The notes: generated by a model not told the origin, from the sequence alone. Numbered from the stretch's first letter, positions 40,832-53,706 are shown. The stretch is DNA of 64,000 bases from Limnanthes douglasii subsp. nivea (GCA_036936605.1 JAUPFV010000001.1:345723081-345787080); one strand, 5' to 3'. Made by a program: numbers and translations.

Positions 40832-43645
40832 ATGTTTACAGCGAGGAACGCTCTGGTCAAAGGCGGGTGGCTCAACCTTTCTGAGTTAAAGAAGGCTCAA
40901 AAAGTCGAAAGAGAAAGACGAATTGCAGCAGGGTTACTTACTTCGCATGTTGATAGACCAATCACCTCTGCCACCGAGTCAGATCAAGGCTCTTCCTCTT
41001 CTAAAGGCACCAAGCCTAGAAAACTATTTCAAACTAACCTCTCCCCCATTATCTCTGGTTCCTCAGTTCAGGAATCGGAACCTGTTGTCGAGCCAGGAGT
41101 AACAGTTACCAGCCTAAAAAAACCCTCACCCTTTATAGCAATAGGGTCGGACACGGAGCACTCCCCTCAGAACCTAGTCGATAGGAGGAAAGGCCGGTTA
41201 GTTAAAGGCCAAGGGACTAAAAAGACTCCCTCAAAGTCGGACGAAAAAGACAGCAGCACCGGGTCAGAGGTGCCTATTAGAGCCCCCAAAGACAGACTGT
41301 CCGGTCCGGAGGGCACCAGTCCAAGTCTTCGAAGAGAAGCCTCGAAGGAAGAGTGGGGCCTTGTTTTCATAAGGTCAGCGTTAATTACCTCCTTGTCCTG
41401 CAGAAAATCAACTACGCATTCATCCACGCAGCTGAGCTGGGCCGGATGCGTACGAAGTGGGGAATACCGGAGAAGGTGAAGGTCAGGCTCCCCATACACC
41501 CGGAGACCCCTATGGACTGCAAACTGAGTGAAGTTGTCATCTTCACTGAGCTGTTCAATTGGGGAATTAGACTCCCCTTAGACCCTGAAATTGTCAGATA
41601 CTTCCATCTGATAAAGCTTTGCCCGAGCCAACTGAGCCCTAATGCCTGGTATACCCTCATGGCCTGCATCATGGCCTCAAGGCTCTCCGGGATTCCTCTG
41701 CCAATGGAGGAGTTTGCTACTGTGGCCAGTCTGTGCAGAAACCCCCACATCCCCTTTTACCATTTCAATATGGGGGATGACTTCAAGGTTGTTGATGATT
41801 TGTTGGAGGCGGAGAGGAATTGGAGGACCCAGTTCCTATTCGTTAGTGGTGCTTGGGAGAACGGACAGAAGATCAAATCCGGAGTGAACCCAAGCCTCCT
41901 CAGAAGCAGGTGGAGGAGTGACCGTAAGTCTCCTGCCTTATATTTTTGTGTCTTTTTTTTAGAGTTAGTTTATACTAATTGGTTTTACTTTTGCCTTCGC
42001 AGTACTGCCCAAGGAGTTCAGTGACTATTAGAAAGCCGGGCAGGCTACTTGCACCAACATCAATGCTTGGGCTGCTGAGAAGTGGGGGAACCGATTTCAT
42101 GCCACTTTTACCAGTGGAAACTTGGCAAGGTCTCACTTGTGGAGCACTACAGGTTGAAGAGACTTGACTTGGGAGGAGCTCTCCACTCAGCCATCTCCGA
42201 ATTTTGTGCTTAAGAGGACCCATGAACTAGATGGGACACTCTTCCTGCCAGGTCGGGCCAAAGCCCCGAGCAAGATGAAAGGCAAGAAGAAGAAGGGCAA
42301 GAAGGTGGTGGGTGATGATAACCCTGCTGATGCAGAGAAGGATGCTCCAATAGACCCGGAGGGGCCAGCCCAGAGCCAAATTGATGCTGCTCTCTTGGAA
42401 GTGGTGGAGCAAGAGACTGAAAAGAAAGAAGCAAACCTCCCAAAACCTCCAAGGGCTTCCAAGATAAATTGTAAACAGGGAAGCGAAGGCACAGACCGGG
42501 AGGCTAAGAAGAAGAAAACTTCTAAGGGAGACGAGCTTTCTCTCCGGGCTCCGGAGCCTCCTTTCCAAACTGATCCTATTGACCCAACGCATGCCGAGGA
42601 GATTCCGGGTGACTTTCATACCGATGAGGTTGAGGGGGGAGATATCAATATTGATGGAGTAGACATCACCGGTCTTGGTGAGCTTGGTGAATACTTCCTC
42701 AATTTTCCCAGAGATGACTTTGTCGGGCCTTACCTTCCTCCTAGCACCTCAAATACGGTCACTTTCAATGGTAAGACCTTTATTGTTTCTAGTGAAAGGG
42801 ATGCTATAGCCCACTCCTTGTTAAGCAACGTTCAACTTGTACTTGTGTTGGAGAGACAAGTTCGGAGTCAGGCAGACATCATTAAAGATCTTAAGTCTGA
42901 CAAGGAGAAGCTGTCCGACGACCTTCGCACTACCACTTCCAATGCTGCCATATTAAAGGAAGAAACTGAGGAGTTGAAGAGAAACCAAGAGGCAAGCACC
43001 ACAAAAGTCGCCACTTTAGAGGACACTATTAGAGAGCTCCGGGAGAAGCTGTCCGGTCTGGAGAAATACCTTACCACCTCAAAGGGAGAATCCAAATCCA
43101 AGGATCAAATCATATCCAGCTTGACCAATGATAAAATCGCTCTTGAGAATACAGTGTCCAAGGCTACTGAAGAGAAAGCTACTTTGCTAAAGGAGCAGGA
43201 GGCCAAGATTCAAGCCAAGATTGACGCTTATGCCACCAAAATGATCGACAGCCAGGAGGAAATGTACGCCAAGGTGAGGTCTGACATGGTTCTACTCTTC
43301 CATGAGAAGTTTCCGAAGAGAAACCTAGGGGACTTATGGCTTCATGTTGAGTCTGACGACCTCTCGTATCATACAATGGTTGATGGAGACTTGAAAGGTT
43401 ACTCTAGCGTTTCCTCATCCGATGACGAAGAACGTACCGGAGAGAGCCCAGACGAAGAGGAAGATGATCCCAAGGGAAAGAAGAAGGCAGATAAAGGTGA
43501 GCCATCTTCAAAGGCTAGAGTTTTAATGAATGTTTCTGTTCTGCACAAATCTCATCTTCTTTCATTGTTTGTTCCAATTTTGATGGCTAGAGTTTTAATA
43601 GCCTTTAATTATTTCATAGTGAGAGTGTTTAAGTTCTCCAGCTAG
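40832..43645 (+). pseudogene. Antisense extra ORF of the complete Tat element, full length
   Basis: N-terminus MFTARNALVKGGWLNLSELK, then a Ser/Lys-rich linker, the PF04195-like domain (41,353-41,923), a 79-bp intron (41,924-42,002), and the coiled-coil and acidic C-terminus. The frame of the N-terminal part and that of the domain differ, and the join is near 41,370-41,405 (CATAAG|GTCAGCG … GTCCTGCAG). This is either a frameshift or a 35-nt intron, which would be unusually short. It shares the two exon-2 stops with copy 1. Private changes include Ala to Asp in GDDNPAD, Phe to Ile in EEIPGD and Ala to Val in SSVSSS. Confidence 0.82.
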
Positions 43646-43851
43646 AGTTTAAATAGCCCTTAGTTATTTCAATCCGGATAGTGTGACAAAAGACAAAACT
43701 TAAAAATACTTGGGAATTGTTTTAAGAAAGCATCAAATTTTATTCAAAAGCCCGGACACCTCATTAAAACCTCCCCGTGCCACCAGGGAGGAAAGAGTAT
43801 GCCCCCAAATATTTCCATGGATGTTTAAACAAGTAAATATTTACACAAATG

Positions 43852-44697
43852 CTACTCCAAATACATCCGGAGATGCTCGATATTCCAAGGATGAGTCAAA
43901 ACTCTTCCATCTTTGTCTTCTAACCAATATGTTCCAGGTTTAATTCTTTCAATAACCATATACGGACCTTCCCAAGTTGGGGCCAGCTTTCCGAACAGCT
44001 TTTCTTTAGTGTGTAAGAAGACTATCCTTAATACCTTGTCCCCCGGTTGGAAATCTCTTCTCTTAACTTTGGAAGCAAACCTGCTTCTCATCAAACCCTG
44101 ATAGTGTGCAACTCTAAGGTGAGCTTTAACTCGTCTTTCTTCTATCAAATCAAGTTTACCTCTGATTGCCACCTCGTTAGCGTGTTCGGAGAAGTTGTGA
44201 ACACGAAATGATGGGAGAGTTGCTTCTATGGGAGCTACTGCATCCATCCCATAGACCGAAGCAAAGGGTGACTCTTGTGTTGCAGCCCCAGGTGTAGTCC
44301 GGTAGGCCCATAAGACCTCTTGTAAATAACTAGGCCACTTCCCAGCAGCCCCTTCCAAATTCTTCTTTAAACCGGACAGTATAGTTCTATTAGCCACTTC
44401 AACTTGCCCATTTGCTTGTGGGTGGAAAGGTGAAGAGAAACAATGTTGTATACCCCTTGAGGCACAGAAGCTCTCCATTTCCCTATTGTCGAACTGTGGC
44501 CCATTGTCTGTTGTTATCTTTTGTGGAACACCAAATCTGCAACAGATGTTGGATAAAATGAATTTTATAACAGCTTTTGATGTGGTTCCTGCTAGAGGGG
44601 TTGCTTCAATCCACTTCGAAAAGTAGTCTATGGCAACAATTATAGTTTTGCGTCCTCCGGACGCCACAGGGAGAGGCCCTACTAAATCCAATCCCTA
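43852..44697 (-). pseudogene. Integrase core of the complete Tat element
   Basis: Same as 2,631-3,476, with the DDE residues kept and the same TAG before the core (44,695-44,697). One residue differs: VAHYQGLM where copy 1 has VAHCQGLM. Confidence 0.92.
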
Positions 44698-45494
44698 TCG
44701 AGCCAAAGGAATAAGCTCAGAAATTGACTCTAACGGAATGGTTGGGACATGAATTTCATTGTTGTACCTCTGGCATGGGTTAACCTTCTTACCAATTCCT
44801 TAGCATCTTTCATGATAGATGGCCAATAGTAACCGGACAGTAAAACTCTTCTTGTTAAAGCCCTAAATCCACAATGGGCTGATCCCTCACCATCATGCAA
44901 TTCGGAGAGGACTACTTGAGACTCTTCATCCCCCAAACAACGTAGGAGAGGTTTACTGTAAGATTTTTTATACAACACTTCTCTCAATATGATGAAACCA
45001 CGAGCCTTGTGTTTCAATGTCTTGGCCAGTGTCTTATCCAGAGGCACGACACCATCGGAGAGATATTGCAGGAGAGGAAACCTCCAGTCTTGAGGTTGTT
45101 TCACTTGTACTTCAAAAATTTCCTCTTCTTTACCCTTACTAAGGTGAATGAAGGGGCTTTCAAGCACATGGATCCATGGATATGACTCTGTATATGCTAT
45201 GGTTGCTAACGAGTCTGCTAGCTCATTTTCTGCCCGGGGTATGTGCTCATAAACAACACCTTTAAACTTGAGTGCTTCATTTTTTAGGAGTAAATATTTC
45301 ACAAGCTGCTCCTTCTTAGCCTCAGATTGGCCTTGGGCATGGTGGATCAGAAGCTGGGAATCACTTAGTAGCTTGACCCTCTTAGCCCCACAAATGTAGG
45401 CCAACTTTAAACCAGCTATAGCTGCCTTCGTATTCGGACTCATTATTAGATGCCCTGAAAGCAAAACAAATAGCCTGGTACATTTTGTCTCCAT
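44698..45494 (-). pseudogene. Archaeal-type RNase H end and integrase zinc finger, complete Tat element
   Basis: No residue difference from copy 1 seen in this segment. The frameshift before CQRYNN and the 1-nt insertion at the SEYE junction are both present. Confidence 0.88.
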
Positions 45495-47076
45495 ATGGAG
45501 AAGTTAAACACACCCCTGCACCACATCCCATAGTGCTAGATCGACCATCTGTTCGGACGACCCATACATTTTTATCTTTTATATCAGTAGTTTGCTCTGA
45601 ATCCCTGTCGGAGTGAAATTCAACCAAAAAATCAGCCACAGCTTGGGCCTTGACTGCTGTTCGAGGAGCAAAGTCTATATCGAAGTCCCCCAACTCTACT
45701 GACCACTTAGTCATCCTACTTGAAATGTCTGCCTTTTGGAGGACATTCTTCAGGGGAAAAGAAGTCTGGACGATGATGGGATGAGCCTGGAAATAAGGCC
45801 TCATCTTCCTAGCAGCTATCACCAGGGCTAACGCTAATTTTTCGAGTTTCAAGTAACACTTTTCTGCATCTATCAAACTTTTGCTGATGTAGTACACTGG
45901 ATGGGGATGACCATCGATCTCCCTTACCAACACAGCACTAATGGCACAACTTGAAACTGCCAAATATACGAAGAGTGTCTCTCCATCAACTGGCTTAAAC
46001 AAAGTTTTGGGGGAGGACAGGTGCTTCTTGATCTCGTTGAAAGCCTCATCACACTGTGGGGTCCAATCGAATCCCTTTGCACCCTTTAAGGTTTGAAAGA
46101 AAGGGGCCCACATGTCTGAAGACCTCGAGATAAATCTGTTTAAGGCAGCTAACCTCCCCGTTAACCGATGTACTTCTTTAATATTTCTAGGTGGCTCCAT
46201 CTGGAATAGAGCATTGAGCTGGTCCGGATCGGGCTGTATTCCATACTCACTTATAATATAGCCTAGAAACTTCCCGGACTGCACTCCGAACACACATTTT
46301 TCTGGGTTTAATTTCAAATTCACTTTTACCAAGTTGGTAAAAGTTTCTTGGAGATCGGACAAGTGCAATTACTCATCCACACTCTTCACCATCATGTCAT
46401 CAATGTACACTTCCATATTTCTTCCAATCTGATCAGCAAAAGCTTTGTTTACTAATCTCTGATAAGTAGCCCCAGCATTTTTCAACCCAAACGGCATTAC
46501 CTTATAGCAATGAAGACCTCTGTCAGTGACAAATGTGGTATGCTCTTGGTCCTTCGGATCCATTTGAATCTGATTGTATCCGGAGAAGGCATCCATAAAG
46601 GAAAGTAGCTTGTTCCCAGAGGTGGAGTCTACTAACTGATCAATCCGGGGGACCGGATACAAATCTTTTGGGCAAGCTCTATTGAGATCTGTGAAGTCAA
46701 TGCACATGCGCCACTTGCCATTTTTCTTCTTTACCAGAACCGGATTGGCAGTCCACAAAGGATACTGAGATTCCTTGATGTGCCCCATCTTTGTGAGCCT
46801 CTCAACCTCTTGCACAATGACATCAGCCTTCTCCTTAGAGAATGCTCTTCTCTTTTGAACTACTGGTGCTATGTCTTTCCGGACGGATAGATGATGTGAT
46901 ATCACTTCTGATGGAACCCCAATAACATAAGCATTGCACCAAGCAAAAACGTGCTGATGGTTCTTCAAAAATTTTAACATTTTATTTTTCAGATCGGGTG
47001 GCATTTTTGAGCCTATCTTGACACTTCTTCCTTCTTTCAAACAGTGTGTCTCTACCTCTTCGACCGGTATCAACAC
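45382..47076 (-). pseudogene. Reverse transcriptase and RNase H, complete Tat element, with extra nonsense codon
   Basis: As 4,161-5,855, but a C-to-T change on the coding strand turns the Gln of SVDEQLHLSD into TAA at 46,369-46,371, just after the catalytic YIDDMMVKS. It separates the polymerase palm from the connection and RNase H. Copy 1 has Gln here, so the mutation followed the duplication. Also YYISKS here against YYMSKS. Confidence 0.92.
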
Positions 47077-47136
47077 TCTAGGGGCTTCTCTGGGGTCATC
47101 AATTTCACCCTCACCCCCAGATAGCCCCTCAAACTG

Positions 47137-48168
47137 CTATTGCTCGCTGATACGAACTGCCCCCAGTGTTCGGGGAGCCAGAGCAGTAGCATAACATTCT
47201 CTTGCAATCTTTTGACTGCTCCGGACGACTCCAACCTGTCCCTGAACATCATATTTCAAGCATTGATGGACTGTTGATGCCACTGCATGCATCCTCGAGA
47301 GCCAAGACCTCCCTAGAATAGCATTATAGCAAGTGGGATAATCCACCACAATAAAGAGTATTCTGACCATTTTCTCGAAAGGGCCCTTGCCCAATAGAAC
47401 TTCCTCTTCGAACTCTCCGATCACAGCTGCTGAGCTGCCTGTAAAGCCCACAATTGATCTGTCTGAACTCTGAATTACAGCTGGATTTTTCATTCTCTTG
47501 TATGTGGTTAAGAAAAGGATATTGGCTGAGCTTCCAATATCCACCAGAATTCGTCTTATGTCGTTGCCCCCAACAGATGCTCCTATGACAACAGCATCCT
47601 CATGAGGGCCAGCAATGTCTCTTAAATCATCTTCATCAAAAACAATGAAGGGGAATAAGTTTTGTGACTGATACGAAGTCATGCCTCCTTCTAGCTGGGA
47701 GGCTAAAGTATGAACGTGCCTCTTCCTTGATGAAGCAGTAGGAGTTGTCATAGTATCCCCTCCGAAAATTGTAAGTGACTCAAAAAACTTAATGAGTCCA
47801 GAGACCGACCTAGAACATTCCTCAATTGTACCCACTCTGTTTCGAGTTGGATCAGGATCCAAGTACTCAGATTCCACATCAAACCTCTCAGTTATAACCA
47901 TGGCTCCCTCCGGAGCAGCATTACTTGGACCAACCCGGTCAGTGTTGTCAGGCCTGTTACCTCCTCTTCTTTTGACGTAAGCCCCCAGCTTCCCCCTCTC
48001 AATCAAGTTCTGAACTTCTTGTTTCAACGCTATGCAGTCATCAGTGGTATGACCAATATCATTGTGATATTGGCAAAAAGAGTTATTGTGATGCTCTTTG
48101 GGAGACTGCAATGTGGCCGGTCTCTGATAATGCACCTCTTCCTTTGTTTTATCAAAAATGGTGGCCAC
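47137..48168 (-). pseudogene. Zinc knuckle and protease, complete Tat element
   Basis: As 5,916-6,947, including VDIGSSANIL in the active site. Residue changes against copy 1 are PHEDAVV for PHEAAVV, GPFEKMV for GPFKKMV and VQGQVGV for VQRQVGV. Confidence 0.88.
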
Positions 48169-48658
48169 ACTTTCTTTTAATTCTGCGAACCACTCCGGTT
48201 GGACCCATGGCCCTCTCTTGTTTCTGGATTGCTGACTTTGAGCAGGAGAAGCTGGCTGAGACTGAGCTTTTGCCCTACCATGCCCCTGTCCGGTCTCTCT
48301 TGCTTTATTCCGGACTGATTCTGATTGGGATTTGGTGCCACCGGGGTAGACCTCACCTGCCTGTGCACCCTGGTTTTCTTCGTTTCATCAACATTTATTT
48401 GTTTTCCAACCTGATTCAGCAACCCTCCCCATGTCATGGCCTTCTTTCTGTTCACTGAATCAGCTAGATTGCCTGGGTTCAAACCCTATCTTAGGGATGC
48501 TATTGCTACCTGTTCGAAGCAATCAGCCAACCCATTCTTGGTGTTCACAAAACGGCTTATATATTCTTTCAAGGACTCATTTGGTTCCTGGGCACAATGG
48601 ATTATTGTGTCTCCATTGCCCTTTAGCTCTTTACTCCCTACAAACTTCCTTCGAAAGG
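48169..48658 (-). pseudogene. gag C-terminal half, complete Tat element (shifted frame)
   Basis: As 6,948-7,437. RPDRGMVG replaces RPDKGMVG. Confidence 0.7.
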
Positions 48659-49477
48659 CTACCCAAAAGTATCGAAATCTTTAATACAACCCTGAGGCAG
48701 GCTGTTGTACCATTTTAGAGCACTTTCCGTAAATGATTGGGAGAATTCCCTACAAAGTAGTTTATCATCGTCGTCAAAGTTCATCATGAAGTTTTTAAAT
48801 TGTTCCAAATGGTTGTCCGGATCAGTACTGTCATCGTACTTTTCTATTTTGGTGCTGTCAAACCTCTTAGGGAGGTTTCCGGACAGAATTTTAGAAGACA
48901 ATGGAGATTGCCTTCAATTGTTTCCACGAGTGAACACCGTATCCTCATTGGGAGTTGCAAAGATACCTGGTTCATCATGAAAAGTGAAGGGATCCATCAG
49001 CATCCGGTCCACATGCCTTCGGTTGTGAGATGACCCTTTTCCAATATTCTTCTTCATCTTTCCATGTCTATCCCTTTTTCTTGAATATTTTTTGATCTGT
49101 TTTTTCTTTTTTCTAGTACGACCCTCATCGCTGCTAGAGGATAAAGATTTTTTAACTCTTTCACTGTCCGAAGAGCTATCAGAAGATTCTAAGCTTGAGT
49201 CAGAACTCTCCACTGGCTTGGACCGGTGAGACTTTTTGGAGCTGGCATGAGTCTTTTTGGTGCTCACATGAGTCTTTGAAGACTCATGCTCTCTGGGGTT
49301 GTTGGTGTGATGAGCAACCGATGCTTTGGATTTTTCTTTCATGCCCATCTTAGCTTTTTCTGCCCTCAGAGCTTCTATTTCACCCTTTAGCCTATCACGC
49401 TCTTCGATAGTGTACTCATCGTTCTCTCCCACCACTTCGAGCAGAGCTGGTGGTATTTCTGGATTGTCCAAATTCAT
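48659..49477 (-). pseudogene. gag N-terminal half, complete Tat element
   Basis: As 7,438-8,256, with the same in-frame TGA (about 48,914-48,916). The only nucleotide change seen (48,818) does not alter the gag frame. Confidence 0.85.
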
Positions 49478-49528
49478 TCAGACAGACTTTCTTAGCTGGT
49501 TTTGAATGCTTGATTCAGGCACCTTCTT

Positions 49529-49546
49529 CTCCCACTGTGGTCGCCA
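49529..49546 (-). promoter_or_regulatory. Primer-binding site of the complete Tat element
   Basis: Identical to 8,308-8,325, 3 nt from the 5' LTR. Confidence 0.75.
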
Positions 49547-49549
49547 ATT

Positions 49550-49957
49550 TGGTGTGGATAATTATCGCCTGAGGGTAGGCTTGTAATTTGTTTGGTGTTT
49601 AATAGTAGTATGTGAGTGTTTTATTTTTAGTGTAGAGAGTAGAGAGATAATTAAGCTGGCTGGTAGCAGTTAATTCTCCTTACCCGCACTTAATGCAGGT
49701 GGTTGGGTATTTATACCCTAATGTTTGGGCCCTTATGGGCTTTCAAGTCATGTTTAATGGACCCGGGTCATGTTCAAAGACCCATAAGCTCTAAGTAGGA
49801 GTGCAAGTAGCTTAGTCAAGTAGTTTTTAGGTTTTTTAGTACTTTTGTCATAGTCCGAACAGTCCTATGGGCTAAGTGTTCGGAGTGATCCGTCCAGTCC
49901 GGAGGCCTTGGATCGATCTGTCCTTTTCCGGGGAGCATGTAGAATTCTGACTCATCA
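49550..49957 (-). repeat. 5' LTR of the complete Tat element
   Basis: Identical by eye to 8,329-8,736. TATA palindrome at 49,705-49,718, followed on the right by the ATCGT target duplication. Confidence 0.93.
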
Positions 49958-49962
49958 ATCGT

Positions 49963-50612
49963 TGTTTGAAATATGCAGCTGAATGTCAAGTATGGGTAGT
50001 TCGGAGCAGCCAAAAGGTTGCTAAAGAATGCTATGTAACTAATCTTTCTCTAAAGTCTCTAGAAATATGGGCCTAGTAATCCAAATAATGAATTTATTTT
50101 CCAAAAGTTGTCTATGCGATTCGATACAGGCCCAGTAATCCAAAGAATGAGGGTTTTTTTCCAAAGAGAAATATGAAGCTATTGTTAAAGAGGTAGACAA
50201 TCTAACAAAGATGGAGCATATTTCGGAATCTTGATATCCATTATGAGCAACAAATACCGTACTTCTAAAAAGAAAGAATGGTAAATGGAGAATGCGTATT
50301 GATTTCACAGATTTCAACAGATCATTTACAAAAGGATCCTTTCATAGTTTCTGGAATAGATCAGTTAGTAGGTACCACCTCGAGAAATAAGTTAATGTCT
50401 TTTATAGATGCTTTTGTTAGGTAAAATCAGATACATATGGATATGAATGACCAGGATCATACTATGTTTATCACTGAAAGGGGGCTGTACTGTTACATGG
50501 CAATGTCATTCGGCTTGAAGTATGTTGGGGATACGTACCCGTGCTTAGTTAATAAAGAATTTGTGGGACAGATTGGAAGAAATGTATAAGTTTATATTGA
50601 TGAGATCATAGC
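49963..50612 (+). pseudogene. Older Tat element, right part: protease end and RT fragment
   Basis: Continues 37,256-39,972 across the nested insertion. Same content as 8,742-9,391. Confidence 0.82.
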
Positions 50613-50635
50613 CTTTACTTGGTCATAGCTAATAC

Positions 50636-50925
50636 GGGGGCTAGGAGTTGGCTTTCCGGCTCATGGCCTAATATGCGATGCATCTCAGATAGGTAAGGAT
50701 GGTTGAGTGCAGCTATAGCTGCAATATTTCATGATTTTTAATTAAACCCGAATCATAAACCAAATTATATTTTTATCTTATAATAAAAGGAAAGTAATAG
50801 TGTTTCCAAAATTCTCAGAGTGAGATTAAAATATACCTTTCTCATAAAAAGATCAATAGCCAAAACGTCAACATCTGGAAAATTTTCAATTAGTGATTGT
50901 GGTTTATAAGGAGGAAGACTTCAAA
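50636..50925 (-). pseudogene. MAP-kinase-like relic, 3' portion (copy 2)
   Basis: As 9,415-9,704. Confidence 0.6.
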
Positions 50926-52912
50926 TGACGTGGCATAAATAGAAGAATAAGCAACAATAGATGAAACTCTAATTCAACGGTAACATAATAAAACCCTAAT
51001 CTAAGGGTAACAAAGATTAACATTTTCAGAGATAAAAAATATATTATTCCAAAAACTTCAAAATAACTTAAGGTATATGAGGCTTTATATAAGAGCTACT
51101 CAAAACCCTAAATTAGAATACAAGGAAATAAATAATATTTTAAAAAAATTAAATCAAATCTTAATACAAATAGATTTGAATAATATAAAGATATTTGAAT
51201 AATATAAGTTCCCTGGTATTTGTCTAAAGTTTTATCATGTTGTAGAAAATTGTTTTCATCAAAGATGACTTTAAAACATGTTTTTAGAGAAGAAAATGTT
51301 ATTGTCGATTGGTTAGTTAAGTTTATAACATGGAGATTTGGGCTGTTGGATTCTGATATATCAAGGAGATCAATTCTCTAAGAAGTTTTTGATTGAAGAT
51401 CAAGAAGATGGAGTATAAATCTTGTTATGGAATTAGATTCACAGACATATTGATGATCTAAAATGTTGTAGATCCATAAGTTTGTTTGTTTTTATGGCTT
51501 CAATAGCTTTAGGGTCTAGGTTCTAATATAAGCTGTAATATCTGTAACACCTACACGCTGTTGTTTTTTCTCTCAACATCAATAAAGGTTTTGTTCTTGG
51601 AAAAAAAAATTTAATTAAAAAAAGTTTTATTTGGACTTTCACGGCTACATCATCCTCTCCTGGTTGACAAGAATTCATCCTCGAATTCACAACACCATCA
51701 CCATCAACAACCAAAATTATTTTATTTTAATTTTTCAATTGTTATATTGGGAATTATAATTGTTGACCTTATAAGAATAAGATGAAACCCTAATTCAATA
51801 GTAACATGATGAAACCCTAATCTAAGGGTAACAAAGACAAAAAATTTAGAGATACAAATATATTATTCGAAAACCTATGTAAAACTTAAGGTATATGAGG
51901 CTTTATATAAGATATGCTCAAAATACTAAGTTAAAATACAAGGAAATAAAATAAATATTCTAAATAAAATCAAATTAAATAGTATTACAATTAGATTTGA
52001 TTTAAATAATATAAGATATTTAAATCAAATAAAATAAAATAAAAAAGGTTTTTGTTTGGACTTTCTGGGCTACATCATCCTCTCTTAGTTGACAAGAATT
52101 TCATCGAATTCACAACCATCACCATCAACAACCAAAATTATTTTATTTTATTTTTTTCAATTGTTACATTGGGAATTATAATTGTTGCCCTTATCGGAAT
52201 AAGATAAATTTTCTCGAGAATTCCTTATTCGAAGTCACAAAGCCATCCAATTGATGAAAAAATAGTTTCGAAAGCCTTTTCATAGCCTGAAAACAACACC
52301 TCATGTCCAGTTGATGAAAAAAATTGGTTTAAAAAACCTCTTCATGGCCCGAGATATCATCTCGATAAGCAAGTTTTACCTTAATCTCACGGTTGGTAGC
52401 CAATCTAAACTCCTCTAGTAACCGATCAATATAATTGTCACCGAACCGCCTCATATGTCACCTTATACCAAACGATCTTCGAGATTTTCATGAACATAGA
52501 TGTTGTTCTTTTCTGTAGACGTTGAATCAGATGAAATCAGAATTCAGAAACATGTTTGCCCCGTAGCAGGAAGTGAGGCTATGATACCAAACTGATGACG
52601 CGGCGGAAATATAAGAAGAAAAACGATAGATAAAACCTTAATTCAAGGGTAACATAATGAAACCCTAATCTAAGGGTAACAAAAATTGAAATTTTCAGAG
52701 ATAAAAAATGTATTATTCCAAAAACTTCAAAATAACTTAAGGTATATGAGGCTTTATATAAGAGCTACTCAAAACCCTAAATTAAAATACAAAGAAATAA
52801 AATAATATTTTGAAATAAAATAAAATAAAATCTTAATACGATTATATTTGAATAATATAAGATATTTGAATAAAATTAAAAAGGTTATGTTTGAACTTTC
52901 TAGGCTACATCA
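50926..52912 (-). mobile_element. TRIM-like three-LTR element (copy 2)
   Basis: LTR A 50,926-51,652 with the LINE tail at 51,209-51,609, LTR B about 51,771-52,077, internal 52,078-52,592, LTR C 52,593-52,912. The small minus-strand frame of the internal region is interrupted here by a C-to-A change near 52,330. Confidence 0.75.
51209..51609 (+). mobile_element. 5'-truncated LINE tail (copy 2)
   Basis: As 9,988-10,388. Confidence 0.7.
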
Positions 52913-53250
52913 AATTCTTAACAAGTTCTTGGCGTTATTCATATAACAACAATATGTCATTCTCTATAGGCTTACCTAGTTGTTGTAATGTCAAGACATT
53001 GGAGTTTTTGGGTGTCTAAATTATACACAAAAAAGTATCTTTCAAAATATTTAAGAAAGTATTACCTTTACAATTTAGTCAACTATGCCCATGTTATTAC
53101 TAACAAGAAACAGCGATGCGTGAGTCAAAAGATCCATAAAAATACAACTGATCGACAACACTGAATCCGGTAACCATAAAAACATAACACTTGCGTCTAG
53201 GTATGAGGATCTTGGGATCACTTCTCGTGTTCTATTCACTTCTGGTGCGT
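52913..53250 (-). pseudogene. MAP-kinase-like relic, upstream portion (copy 2)
   Basis: As 11,692-12,029. Confidence 0.55.
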
Positions 53251-53706
53251 TATATTATAATTTTAAAATATTATAAGGTATGTTATTATAACTTTGTTAT
53301 TACACTTCGGATAATATTATAATTGAATATAAAAATTATAAGTGTTGTTGTTTTGATATTATTTACTAGTACAGATGTTATTATTATTTTATAAACCAAA
53401 ATCATATATTATAATTTTAAAATATTATAAGGTATGTTATTATAATTTTCTTATTACATTTTGAAAATCATTATAGGTTGAATATAAAAATTATAAGTGT
53501 TGTTGTATTTTGATATTATTTACTAGTATAAGAGTTGCTATTATTTTATAAACCAAAATCATATATTATAATTTTAAAACATTGTAAGGTATCTTATTAT
53601 AATTTTTTTATTACACTTTGAATATTATTATAGTTTGAATATAAAAATTATAAGTGTTTTTGTATTTTGATATTATTTACTAGTACAAGTGTTGTTATTA
53701 TATTGA
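53251..53706. repeat. AT-rich ~155-bp tandem repeat (copy 2)
   Basis: As 12,030-12,485. No unit gained or lost between copies. Confidence 0.85.

Larger units (their letters stand above)
39978..49957 (-). mobile_element. Complete younger Tat element (9,980 bp)
   Basis: LTRs of 408 bp at 39,978-40,385 (3') and 49,550-49,957 (5'), terminal TG...CA, target duplication ATCGT at 39,973-39,977 and 49,958-49,962. The LTRs differ at 15 of 408 positions by eye (3.7%), about 25 times more than the two 41-kb copies differ from each other, so insertion long predates the duplication. Confidence 0.95.
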
